This document shows positions 6,782 through 15,903 of a stretch of 35,324 nt of DNA, one piece after another. The stretch is from a virus: the IMG/VR virus record IMGVR_UViG_3300042542_000567, positions 1-35,324 of that record. One strand, 5' to 3'. The notes beneath the pieces are model-generated. The model was not told the DNA's origin, ran no database searches, and worked only from the letters and a program-made list of their open reading frames with translations. A program made the position numbers and the translations under genes. The number at the start of each line of letters is the position of its first letter. Positions within the stretch are counted from its first letter, which is position 1.

Positions 6782-8775
6782 TGGCTCGCTTTGTCTCTAT
6801 CCAGACAAACTTTTCTACAGGTGAGTTAGATCCATTGCTCCGAGCAAGGGTTGATTTAGCAGCCTACGCTAACGCATTAGAAGAGGCCACCAATGTGGTC
6901 TGCCAGCCACAAGGTGGCATTAGACGTAGACCTGGCACAAAGTACATTGCATCGCTACCAAACAGTAGCACAGAGTCAGCCGGTAACGGCACACGTTTAG
7001 TTGAGTTTGAGTTCAGCACATCGGATTCCTATATGCTTTGCTTTACGCATAATCGGATGTATGTATTCAAAAACAAGAATCAGATTACCAACATCAATGG
7101 CTCTGGCAACCCATACCTTGATACATCATCACTTGGGTTAACTGGCACACGTTTAGCTAATATTGTATGGACTCAGTCGGCAGACACGTTGATTGTGGTT
7201 CATCCTGACATTAATCCAATTAAGATTGTTAGGGGTGGCACAGATGCAACTTGGACAGGATCTGCTATTACGTTTGACTCCATTCCAAAGTATGCGTTTA
7301 CAGCATCGTTTAGCAATCCATCTGGTACGCTGACACCATCGGCCGTATCGGGCAAGATTACATTAACTGCCAGCTCTTCAGTATTTGTGTCTGGTAGCGT
7401 TGGCCAATACGTCAACGCATCTCCACAAGGTAGAGCTAAGATTGTTAAGTACAACTCCGGCACATCAGTTGATGCAATTACCGAGTTCCCATTCTTTAAC
7501 ACATCGGCCATTGCTAATGGCTCATGGGAATACGAATCAGGCTATGAGGATGTATGGTCAAGCGGTAAAGGCTGGCCACGCTCTGTAACATTCCATGAAG
7601 GCCGTCTGTACTTTGGTGGATCGAAGTCTCGCCCATCAACCATATGGGGTTCTAAGGTTGGATTGTTCTTTGACTTTGACCCAACAGAGGGTTTGGATGA
7701 TGATGCGGTAGAGGCAACTCTAGACACCAATACATTTAACGCTATTGTTGACATTATCTCTGGCCGAGACTTGCAAGTGTTTACTACAGGAGGTGAGTTC
7801 TATGTTCCCCAAAATGGTCTTGACCCAATTACTCCAACGAATTTCTTTGTTAAAACAGCAAGCCGTAACGGCATTAAAGAAGGTATTAGGGTTCAGCAGT
7901 TAGAGTCTGGTACATTGTTTGTACAGAGACAAGGAAAGGCATTAAATGAGTTTGCTTATACTGATACGCAACTTACATACGTCACACAAAAGATATCGCT
8001 TCTTGCTGGGCATCTCTTACGGACTCCATCTCGCATGGCTTTGCGTAGGTCTGTGGCTACTGACGAAAACGACTTACTGCTAATTACTAATAGCGATGAC
8101 GGCACAATGGCCGTATTCTCGTTATTAAGAGCGCAAAACGTAATCGCCCCATCAGAGTTCACTACAGTTGACGGATCATTTGTTGATGTGGGTGTGGATA
8201 TCTCAACCATCTACACAATAGCAAAGCGCAATGTAAACGGCACATTCCAATACTACGTTGAGGCTTTTGACAATGATTTGTTAACAGACTCATCTAAAAC
8301 TGGTGGAGCTGCTGCATCCGTCTCAATGAGCCATGTAGCTACAGAGACAGTTAACGTCATTCTTGATGGATCTGTACAAGCTAATCAAACAGTACCAGGC
8401 GGTGGCACAGTCACATTCCCACGCTCTTCAGCAACAAAATACGAGGTTGGCTTGCCAATCACAGTACGAGCCGTAACCATGCCGGTAGACCTAAAGCTAC
8501 AGACAGGCACACGCATTGGATTTAAGAAGAGAATCGTTGAGGTTAACGCATTGGTTGCCAACACCCAACACCTAAAGATTAATACAATCCAAGTACCATT
8601 CAGAGCGTTTGGCGATATTCTTGATGAGGCAGTTGACGAATATACTGGCACAAAGACATTGCATGGCATATTGGGTTACACGACAGAGGGCAAGATTACA
8701 GTTGAGCAAGACGTGCCATTAAAGATGACCTTGCTCGGTTTAGAGTACAAAGTAGCAACACATCAAGGAACTTAA
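6781..8775 (+). CDS. Tail tubular protein B, nozzle (T7 gp12-like)
   Basis: A 664-residue protein with the diagnostic N-terminus of tail tubular B proteins: FVSIQTNFSTGELDPLLRAR, then ANALEEATNVVCQPQGGIRR and RPGTKYI. Later segments VTFHEGRLYFGGSKSRPSTI and LQVFTTGGEFYV are propeller-like and characteristic. It is somewhat shorter than T7 gp12 (794). It would form the distal nozzle of the short tail. One-base overlap with the gp11-like gene upstream. Confidence 0.92.
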   Translation: MARFVSIQTNFSTGELDPLLRARVDLAAYANALEEATNVVCQPQGGIRRRPGTKYIASLPNSSTESAGNGTRLVEFEFSTSDSYMLCFTHNRMYVFKNKNQITNINGSGNPYLDTSSLGLTGTRLANIVWTQSADTLIVVHPDINPIKIVRGGTDATWTGSAITFDSIPKYAFTASFSNPSGTLTPSAVSGKITLTASSSVFVSGSVGQYVNASPQGRAKIVKYNSGTSVDAITEFPFFNTSAIANGSWEYESGYEDVWSSGKGWPRSVTFHEGRLYFGGSKSRPSTIWGSKVGLFFDFDPTEGLDDDAVEATLDTNTFNAIVDIISGRDLQVFTTGGEFYVPQNGLDPITPTNFFVKTASRNGIKEGIRVQQLESGTLFVQRQGKALNEFAYTDTQLTYVTQKISLLAGHLLRTPSRMALRRSVATDENDLLLITNSDDGTMAVFSLLRAQNVIAPSEFTTVDGSFVDVGVDISTIYTIAKRNVNGTFQYYVEAFDNDLLTDSSKTGGAAASVSMSHVATETVNVILDGSVQANQTVPGGGTVTFPRSSATKYEVGLPITVRAVTMPVDLKLQTGTRIGFKKRIVEVNALVANTQHLKINTIQVPFRAFGDILDEAVDEYTGTKTLHGILGYTTEGKITVEQDVPLKMTLLGLEYKVATHQGT

Positions 8776-8776
8776 T

Positions 8777-9325
8777 ATGAGATTTTCTAGACAAGACCTT
8801 AAAAACTTTGATGGCCCAATCGGTGATCCATTTAATGGCCCAGCCGTAAACAAGCATATTGGACAGAAATATCAAGACCCAGTAACGGCTACTGTTATTG
8901 CTGTTTCTTTGACCGCTGTTAGTGCTTATGGATCTATTAAAGCTGGCCAAGATAAAAACAAAATGTATCAGATGCAAGCCAAGCAAGCAGAGGTTGAGTC
9001 TGACCGCAAAGCTGTGCAATATGAGTTACAGGCTAACGAGATCCTTAGACGTACCAACCAAACTAACGCAGCTGTAGTGGCTCGTGGTTTTGCTGGTGGC
9101 ACACAAGGCTTTGAGGGATCGGCTGGATTGATACAGCAAGTCAACAATACTCGTGGTGGCAAAGAGTTTGTGTTTGCTTTACAAAATGCAGACATGGCAA
9201 AACGTAGCGGTCTTATCCAAGCAAGTCTATATGAAGGGGCTGGGAAAATTGCTGAACAGGCTGGCTACTTTGATGCTGCTGGAAAATTAGGTTCTGCTGC
9301 ATACATGGGTGGCAAAATAGTTTAA
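8777..9325 (+). CDS. Internal virion protein B-like (T7 gp14-like)
   Basis: A 182-residue protein directly after the nozzle gene, as gp14 is in T7-like genomes. A hydrophobic stretch TATVIAVSLTAVSAYGSI lies near residues 36-53. It is followed by a long Ala/Gln-rich helix (KAGQDKNKMYQMQAKQAEVE), the segment NQTNAAVVARGFAGGTQGFE and a helical C-terminus. T7 gp14 is stored in the capsid core and is ejected into the outer membrane to start the DNA channel. The similarity is by composition and position; the first 35 residues (GPIGDPFNGPAV) are less typical. Confidence 0.75.
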   Translation: MRFSRQDLKNFDGPIGDPFNGPAVNKHIGQKYQDPVTATVIAVSLTAVSAYGSIKAGQDKNKMYQMQAKQAEVESDRKAVQYELQANEILRRTNQTNAAVVARGFAGGTQGFEGSAGLIQQVNNTRGGKEFVFALQNADMAKRSGLIQASLYEGAGKIAEQAGYFDAAGKLGSAAYMGGKIV

Positions 9326-9341
9326 GGACAATATATTAATT

Positions 9342-11012
9342 ATGGCTGAACTTCCACGCTACCAACCAACTGGCTATTTGCCAGCAGATATACCACGTCT
9401 AGACTTTGCAAATATTAAAGAGCAAGTGGCAATGACTCAGGGCATTAATTCTGCCTTGGATCGATTGGCTGGATTTGCTTTTAAAGAGGCTGCAGAAAGA
9501 GCGCAACGAGAAGGCGCTCAATATGGTGTAGAGAACGCACCAACAATGGATCAAGTATTAAAAGCACAAGAGGCTGGGCAAACACCACAAGAGCTGTTTG
9601 CTAAACCAGGCACATACTTTGGCGATGCAGCTAGAAAAGTTCAAGCACAACAAGTTCGCATTGATTTTGAAGCAAAAGCTAGACAAAACTTAGATGCAGT
9701 AAGTGCTGCCATTGATTCTGGAGCATTTGACTTAAATCAAATACAAACTGAAATAAAAGCCATTACTACTAAAAATGGTAGCTATCGAAAGGTACTTGCA
9801 TCTGTAGATGCTGATGAGGCCTTGAAGTTTAGCGCATCAATAACAAGCGCTGGTAATGCTGTATACAAAAAAGCAACAGATCAATATTTAAAATTGGTTG
9901 GAATGCAAAACGAAAGGCTAGTTACCGAATCTCTTAATTCGTATTCAACAATGATTGCAGACGTATTAAAAGCAGAGCAAGATCCAACAATGCTTGCAGA
10001 AAGAATTAAGGCTGAAGAATATAGTGCAATTAAATTAATAGAAAGAAGTTCAAGGCCTGAGTTTGTAAAACAAAAACGAGATGAGTTACAAGATAAGATT
10101 TATTCTAATATTGTTGACCACTTAATTGACTCTAGTCCAAACGCAACACAGGCTTTATTAAAGTTGCAAAAGGGAGACGTTGGCAACCTAAGTGAATTGT
10201 ACAAAGGCCTAGACAAAGACAAGTTGGGTGCTATGTTTTTAAAGAGAGCCACAGAGAGAGCTAGCTCATTAAGCGCTGCTAAGAATATTGAGAAGCTGGG
10301 CAACGAAGAAATGGTAAACGATCTGTTGATTGAGTATCATAACCCAGCTACTAACGCAATAAGAAAACGTGATATTGGTTTAAAAATAGCAAAATCAAAA
10401 GTATTGTCAGTAGAACAAATGGAAAGGTTCTTAAATCCATCATCAGATGGTGACTCTGCTGTTTTTTCAAATATGAGCCTACAAGTCAGAACTGGTGTTA
10501 TTACTGATTTGAATGATTTGCGTAGACAATCTGCTAGAGCTGGAATAAGCGGAAGACAACTTGCAGACCTATCTAAACAACTGATAGACAGAACTGAAAA
10601 AGATGAAGGCAAGGCAGCCACTATTATCCGCAGAAACGCTGGATTGCCAGATGTTAGTGTTGGTAAAAACGCAGCCAATGCTCATGCTTTTGCTAAAGAG
10701 GCAAAGTTAACCGAATACTATAACGAAGCTAAAAGAGCGCAGATATTAGATACTGGCTCATTTGATCCACTTGCCGTTGCTGATGCTGCCATACAAAGAT
10801 ATGACAACGATGACAAGAAAAACAAACAAAAAGAATCAGCAAGAAATAAAATTTCTGGAGTTGTTGATTCGTTGGTTACAAAGAAAAAAGTTGAAAAAGG
10901 TTTTGTAATTGATGAAAACACAAGTCTAGATGATTTGCGTACAAGAAAGATTATTGATGAGAGTCAGTACAACTATTTAATTGGTTTACAAACTGAGTTG
11001 CGAAAACAATAA
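9342..11012 (+). CDS. Large helical internal virion protein candidate (gp15 position)
   Basis: A 556-residue, Lys/Ala-rich and almost wholly helical protein. It starts MAELPRYQPTGYLPADIPRL, then a helix ending in AGFAFKEAAERAQREGAQYG, and APTMDQVLKAQEAGQTPQEL; this N-terminal pattern occurs in uncharacterised structural proteins of many phages. In gene order it occupies the place of T7 gp15, a core/ejection protein that forms the periplasmic part of the DNA tunnel. I see no enzyme motif. Its mRNA is more A-rich than the capsid gene. It overlaps the next gene by one base. Confidence 0.6.
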   Translation: MAELPRYQPTGYLPADIPRLDFANIKEQVAMTQGINSALDRLAGFAFKEAAERAQREGAQYGVENAPTMDQVLKAQEAGQTPQELFAKPGTYFGDAARKVQAQQVRIDFEAKARQNLDAVSAAIDSGAFDLNQIQTEIKAITTKNGSYRKVLASVDADEALKFSASITSAGNAVYKKATDQYLKLVGMQNERLVTESLNSYSTMIADVLKAEQDPTMLAERIKAEEYSAIKLIERSSRPEFVKQKRDELQDKIYSNIVDHLIDSSPNATQALLKLQKGDVGNLSELYKGLDKDKLGAMFLKRATERASSLSAAKNIEKLGNEEMVNDLLIEYHNPATNAIRKRDIGLKIAKSKVLSVEQMERFLNPSSDGDSAVFSNMSLQVRTGVITDLNDLRRQSARAGISGRQLADLSKQLIDRTEKDEGKAATIIRRNAGLPDVSVGKNAANAHAFAKEAKLTEYYNEAKRAQILDTGSFDPLAVADAAIQRYDNDDKKNKQKESARNKISGVVDSLVTKKKVEKGFVIDENTSLDDLRTRKIIDESQYNYLIGLQTELRKQ

Positions 11013-12880
11013 TGGCATACACTAAATTTGAACAAACCTACGTTGATGCATATTTAAACAATATGTATCCAGATGTTGAGGAAGAACAACCTCAAGATAC
11101 TATGCTGGCCTCAGCCCCTACTGCCGAGCCTACTGGTCAAGTTACTGTGTCTGGATTTAAGCCACAGCAAGTTAGGACAGACGTTCAACCAGAGCTTGGT
11201 GTAGCTAGACCAATCCCACAAAATAAAGCCCAAGAGGCATTGGGATACATTGGTGAGCTGCTAACTAAGGCTGGTGTACAGCTTGATAAGGTTGGTTTAG
11301 ATATACCAGTATTGGGAAGGATATCCCTTAAAGATTTAACTGTTGGGGAGTCAGGCAAAGTATTAGAGGATATGGCTCTTGGCTTTTATCCTGTTGAGGG
11401 AGCCGGTGGATTTATCTCAGGCACAACACGCATTAAACCAGACCCAGCTCTTGAACTATTAAACATTGCCCCAATTGCTGGAGCTGCCGCAAAAGTTGCT
11501 GGCAAGGGAGCTGTTAAAGCTGGTCAAGCAGTAGCGCCAAAGGCTGCTGAAATGGCAGAGGGCTATATGCGTTCTATTGGCGGAATTGCTGATATTGCTC
11601 CAATAAATCCAGCCAAATTTAAACCAGTAGAAGAAGTTAAATCTGCAATTGATGTAGTTTCTAAAGACCCTATAAATTCTATATATTTGCCACAAGCTCA
11701 AAAGGCGCCATCTGTTGCGCTAAGACTAGCAAAGCCAGAGATTATTGGTACTGGTAAAAATAACTTAATTACTGTTGAGGATGTTGGAACTGTATTAGAA
11801 AAAGCTCAACTTAGTTTATATAAAAACAAACCGCTTGATCCAAACAATCCAAAAGATTTAACTAAGATGATTGACTCAGCAAGCGCTGAAGCTGATTTCC
11901 AATTATCACAACCAATAACTGGTGCAAACTGGTATGACGATGATGTAGCTAATGCATTTAAAATGTCATCAAAGATTGTTCCAGAATTGGCAACTGACGA
12001 ACCGCTTAGAGTGTTAACAACTGCTTTTGCGGCATCCACAAGCTACAACAAACGAGCTGGTGAAAACTGGGCAGTAGCTACAAAAATTACTGAGCATCTA
12101 TTAAAAACAGGAAAGGTTGCAACAAGAAACCCAGAGAATGGAAAACTTTGGGCTGGAACTACAGGCCCAATTATGGAGCAACAATTAAAGTTCCATGAAT
12201 TTATGTTAAACAAAATGGGTTTAGCAGATTATGCAGAGTGGCTATTAACTCCACACGCAGTTAAAGATATTAAAGCCATGAAAGCCGAATCTGGGCTTTA
12301 TAAGACTATAGACGTTCCAGGAAAAGCCACAGATATGAAAATGGGTTCATTTGTTATTGGCGAAAAAGGTGGAGCATTTTTCTTAAATCTAAACGGCATT
12401 AAAGAAACTACAGCTGATAAATGGTTTACTAGGACATATAATAGACACGCTGGCTCTTTAACATCCGGCAATATATCTGAGCAAGGATTGATAGATGCCC
12501 CAAGAAACGAGGCAGAGCGGTCTATTATGAAAGAATGGAACAGAGGTGTTGCATCAAATAGCAAGTTAGATGAACAAGCTAACCAAGCTGTATTGTGGTT
12601 TTATGAACAAAATCTGTACTATAATTTAGGTGTTAAATCAGCAAAATCGGAGAGCTTTTCAGATGGAGCAAGAAACTTACTCAATGCAAGAGGAGTCCAA
12701 TTCGATGAATCAGAACTCATTAAATCTAGAGGCCGCAGCAATGCGCCTGAAACTGGAGCAGAATCGACAAGCCCTACAACAACAGGGAATACAGTCGGTG
12801 TCGGAGAAGTTGCGCCAGTTAGCACAAAACCAGCCACAGTAACTAGGGGCAAAACCGCCCCATCTAAGGGAGCGGAATAA
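11012..12880 (+). CDS. Large internal/structural protein with C-terminal enzyme-like domain
   Basis: A 622-residue protein. Residues ~1-180 are Pro/Gln-rich and then Ala/Gly-rich, with an amphipathic patch APIAGAAAKVAGKGAVKAGQ that could touch membranes. Residues ~290-560 form a compact domain (ANWYDDDVANAFKMSSKIVP; PLRVLTTAFAASTSY; TTADKWFTRTYNRHAGSL; QAVLWFYEQNLYYNLG), a pattern I recall from large phage virion and polyvalent proteins, with no assigned activity. The last ~60 residues are Ser/Thr/Pro-rich and low-complexity, and the same DNA also encodes a well-formed second frame (12663-12842). TAATG links it to the next gene. Confidence 0.6.
   Translation: MAYTKFEQTYVDAYLNNMYPDVEEEQPQDTMLASAPTAEPTGQVTVSGFKPQQVRTDVQPELGVARPIPQNKAQEALGYIGELLTKAGVQLDKVGLDIPVLGRISLKDLTVGESGKVLEDMALGFYPVEGAGGFISGTTRIKPDPALELLNIAPIAGAAAKVAGKGAVKAGQAVAPKAAEMAEGYMRSIGGIADIAPINPAKFKPVEEVKSAIDVVSKDPINSIYLPQAQKAPSVALRLAKPEIIGTGKNNLITVEDVGTVLEKAQLSLYKNKPLDPNNPKDLTKMIDSASAEADFQLSQPITGANWYDDDVANAFKMSSKIVPELATDEPLRVLTTAFAASTSYNKRAGENWAVATKITEHLLKTGKVATRNPENGKLWAGTTGPIMEQQLKFHEFMLNKMGLADYAEWLLTPHAVKDIKAMKAESGLYKTIDVPGKATDMKMGSFVIGEKGGAFFLNLNGIKETTADKWFTRTYNRHAGSLTSGNISEQGLIDAPRNEAERSIMKEWNRGVASNSKLDEQANQAVLWFYEQNLYYNLGVKSAKSESFSDGARNLLNARGVQFDESELIKSRGRSNAPETGAESTSPTTTGNTVGVGEVAPVSTKPATVTRGKTAPSKGAE
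12663..12842 (+). CDS. Candidate overlapping gene: Gln-rich coiled coil inside the 11012 gene
   Basis: A second frame nested at the 3' end of the 11012 gene. ATG at 12663 has GGAGAG (12649-12654) eight bases upstream, a good ribosome-binding site, and the frame ends at TAA 12840-12842. It would give 59 residues: MEQETYSMQEESNSM, then a Leu/Gln/Arg helix with LNLEAAAMRLKLEQNRQALQ and SVSEKLRQLAQNQPQ. It has no Cys and one Pro, and a heptad-like pattern. The main frame over the same bases is low-complexity. Either both frames are used, or this frame is an out-of-phase real product. Not proven. Confidence 0.4.
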   Translation: MEQETYSMQEESNSMNQNSLNLEAAAMRLKLEQNRQALQQQGIQSVSEKLRQLAQNQPQ

Positions 12881-15858
12881 TGTCCATTAAGCCACTTAAC
12901 GAGCGCTTAGACGAGTTAGCTGGTCAGGGTGAGGTGCAACCTAAACCAGTTGTTGAAATGCCCAAGGAGGGCGCTGGAATCAATTTACAGGATGTCCAGC
13001 CTCTTGATTTTGAGCCAAGCGATATTGACGAATCACAGTCTATTCAAGTCGCTGGCAAGTTTACCCCTCTTGAAAACATTGCTAAGATGTTTAGCAAAGA
13101 GACAAAGGGATTGGCTAATAAGGGCAAGGATGCAGTAGACGAGGTTGTTCCACCAGAAATAATTAAACCAGCTACCACAGATGTACCATTAAAAGTACCC
13201 AAAGCTAAGGGCATAGAGCAACCCATATCAATCCAAAAGTTTGAGGAGGCTTTGCCCCTTGCTAAGACTGAGGGTGTGCCACCAGAGCTATTACAAAACC
13301 TTAACCGCATTGAGGGTCCAGATGACCTCAAGCGTGTAGCAGATGCAATCAATAGAGCATCAGGCATTGAGGTAGAAAGAACCACCTTTGAGCAGTTGCA
13401 AAAGTTAGCCGTAGAGCGTGGCTTTGGCACATCATTTATTCGAGAAATGGAAGACCTTAAATCTCTGTATGGTGACTTGCCTATTGACTATATGCGGTTT
13501 AGGTTTGCAGCGCACAATAACGTCTCCCAGTTTTACGAAACAATGCAGAAGTCAGCTCTTGATCCCAACAACCAAGAGCTAAAAGCCGAGTTGCTTTATC
13601 GTTTAAATCTACAAAGTGCAATCCTAGAGTCTGGTATATCTATCAGAACTAAGGCTGCACAAACAACCGCATCCGGCAACATTGTTATACCAGCTCCAGA
13701 TTCTGATGAAATGAAGAGGTTGCTTGCTGATCCAAAGGTTGATGAGGGGCTAAAGGATTTGATGGGCGCAATGGATAACTTGCTTGAGACATCCTCAAAA
13801 GAGGGTCTCTTAAACAAAGTATCTAAGGTTGGACTTTTGCGTGATCTGTGGGACTTAACATACAAAAATGGTTTGCTATCAGCAACAGGCACACACCTTA
13901 TTAACCTAAGTTCAAGCGTAACATTTATGGCTAGTACATTAGCGACTAGACAGTTGGCTGGAATTGCTGGATCGATTAAACGTGGATTTGGATTACAGGC
14001 AGAGGTTGAGATAGGCGAGGCGGCATCTGCACTAGCCGCAGTAACTCACACTTGGAGAGATGCGTTACGTCTTGGTTGGGTTGCTCTAAAAACAGGAACC
14101 ACCAGAGAAATGCGTGAGGGTCAAGACGTACTTAGCGATGCCGGTGTTAAGTTTGAGGTGCAGTCTGGTAAGTTTAATGCTAAAGATTATGGACCACCAA
14201 CTGGTTACTTTAAAAAGTTTATTACTGAGCCTTTGGGAATAGAAGACGAAACCTACTATAAAGGCATAAATTCATACGCAACATTTGTATCATTGCTAGG
14301 CAACAGACCAATTATGGCAATGGATGAGGTAACTAAGTTTCTTGGTTACAGAGCCGAGCTTTATACGCAAGCCTATAGGGCATCCGAGCAAGCAAAGCGC
14401 CAAGCAAGGTTAGATGGAAAGTCTGGTGACGAGATAGAAGAGATTGGCTTAAAAGCCATGAGCGATATCTTTGTAAACACACCAAAAGCAGTTGATGAGT
14501 CCGCTACAGACTTTAGCCATATGTTGACATTTAGCAGAAAGCTAACTGGCGCATCAAAAGCAATACAAGAGTTAGCCCAAGAGAGTTTGATTGGCAGAAT
14601 TAATTTGCCATTCGTTAAGACCCCAATTTGGGTTACTAGCGAATCAATGCAAAACAGCATGATTGCCCCACTATCAAGTCAATGGCGAAAAGACATGGCA
14701 GCTGGTGGCGCAACTCGTGAGCTTGCTATGGCTAAGTGGGCTATGGGTTCTGGAATTATGATAGGTGCTGGATCCTACGTTGCAGATGGTAGGATAACTG
14801 GCGGTGGCCCAGCCAACCAAAACCTAAGATCGGTTTACTTGGCGAGCGGTTGGAGACCATACTCGTTTGTTTTTTCTGATGGCGAGTGGGATCAGGAGTT
14901 TGTTTCTTTCCTCGGCAAGATGCGTATGGATCCATCGATTGGACAGGATGGGAAGCTATACGTTCCATTTAGGGGCTTAGACCCTATAGCTGGATCGCTA
15001 TCAATGGTTGCTGATGCTGTTGAGTACGCAAGGTACGAAGATGACCAAGACTTGGTAGCACAAGTAATTCTTGGTGGGGTATGGGGCCTCTATAACTATG
15101 TTGGTCAGCAACCTTGGTTAACAGCCCTAAGCTCTGTAACTGGTGCGTTTTCGTCAACCATAGAGAATCCCAAGGCATCGTTTAAGGCAGCCATAGAGTC
15201 CATCTTATCTGGTGGCGCAACCTACGCAATAGAGGGTTCTCCGGCTGGTATATTCAGCTCGGCTAGGGGTGCGGTTGCAAGGATTGTAGACCCAACCGCA
15301 AGAGATGTAGCAGCCGATCCAAACGAAGACATGATAACCAAGGCTGCCCATCAAGCCATAAACAAATACAGATCCAAGACCCCAGGACTTTCTGAGGATT
15401 TGCCTGATCGGTATGATATGTTTGGTGATCCAGAGTATAGAGCCGACCCATCTAATCCAGGGCTATCCTCTCTGTCTGGCATTAGGTATCAAGAAAGCAA
15501 ACAGAGAACGTCTGACAAGATAATTATTTCTTTAGGTCTGCCAATTCAAAAGCCAAAGCGCATCATTGATGTTGGCGATGTTAAGGTAAAGATTACACCA
15601 GAGGAATACCAATACTGGTTAAGCCGAATTGGCAAAGTAAAGATTGGCGATAACAATGTGCAAAAAGCCATTGTTGAAACAGCCAATATGCCTGGCTTTA
15701 ATGCTCTTGGGAAGAATGAGAAACAAGAGACTATTAGAGAGGTATACAGAGAATTTGTTAACTTAGCAAAAGAGGATTTGCTTGAGCGTTTCCCAGCGAT
15801 ATCTATTAGGGCGCAAGAGGCTGAAGCAAAGCTACCGATTTATGGTGTACCAAAATAA
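12880..15858 (+). CDS. Giant internal virion / ejection protein candidate (gp16 position)
   Basis: A 992-residue protein, the largest in the window, in the place of T7 gp16. The first ~110 residues are acidic and disordered (PVVEMPKEGAGINLQDVQPL). A helical centre contains GLLSATGTHLINLSSSVTFM. Residues ~560-760 (GRINLPFVKTPIWVTSESMQ; AMAKWAMGSGIMIGAGSYVA; LASGWRPYSFVFSDGEWDQE; PFRGLDPIAGSLSMVADAVE) match a domain I know from very large phage proteins, sometimes described as a polyvalent-protein-associated domain, with hydrophobic helices. No transglycosylase motif as in T7 gp16 is evident. Likely ejected with DNA; inference from position and size. Confidence 0.65.
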   Translation: MSIKPLNERLDELAGQGEVQPKPVVEMPKEGAGINLQDVQPLDFEPSDIDESQSIQVAGKFTPLENIAKMFSKETKGLANKGKDAVDEVVPPEIIKPATTDVPLKVPKAKGIEQPISIQKFEEALPLAKTEGVPPELLQNLNRIEGPDDLKRVADAINRASGIEVERTTFEQLQKLAVERGFGTSFIREMEDLKSLYGDLPIDYMRFRFAAHNNVSQFYETMQKSALDPNNQELKAELLYRLNLQSAILESGISIRTKAAQTTASGNIVIPAPDSDEMKRLLADPKVDEGLKDLMGAMDNLLETSSKEGLLNKVSKVGLLRDLWDLTYKNGLLSATGTHLINLSSSVTFMASTLATRQLAGIAGSIKRGFGLQAEVEIGEAASALAAVTHTWRDALRLGWVALKTGTTREMREGQDVLSDAGVKFEVQSGKFNAKDYGPPTGYFKKFITEPLGIEDETYYKGINSYATFVSLLGNRPIMAMDEVTKFLGYRAELYTQAYRASEQAKRQARLDGKSGDEIEEIGLKAMSDIFVNTPKAVDESATDFSHMLTFSRKLTGASKAIQELAQESLIGRINLPFVKTPIWVTSESMQNSMIAPLSSQWRKDMAAGGATRELAMAKWAMGSGIMIGAGSYVADGRITGGGPANQNLRSVYLASGWRPYSFVFSDGEWDQEFVSFLGKMRMDPSIGQDGKLYVPFRGLDPIAGSLSMVADAVEYARYEDDQDLVAQVILGGVWGLYNYVGQQPWLTALSSVTGAFSSTIENPKASFKAAIESILSGGATYAIEGSPAGIFSSARGAVARIVDPTARDVAADPNEDMITKAAHQAINKYRSKTPGLSEDLPDRYDMFGDPEYRADPSNPGLSSLSGIRYQESKQRTSDKIIISLGLPIQKPKRIIDVGDVKVKITPEEYQYWLSRIGKVKIGDNNVQKAIVETANMPGFNALGKNEKQETIREVYREFVNLAKEDLLERFPAISIRAQEAEAKLPIYGVPK

Positions 15859-15903
15859 CGTAGTAGATTTTTATTCAAAAATCAATTAGATTAGGGAAAT
15901 ATT

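Noticed and set aside
13044-13430. Antisense 128-codon frame in the giant internal protein gene
   Set aside because: No ribosome-binding site, no recognisable pattern, fully inside a strong coding gene.
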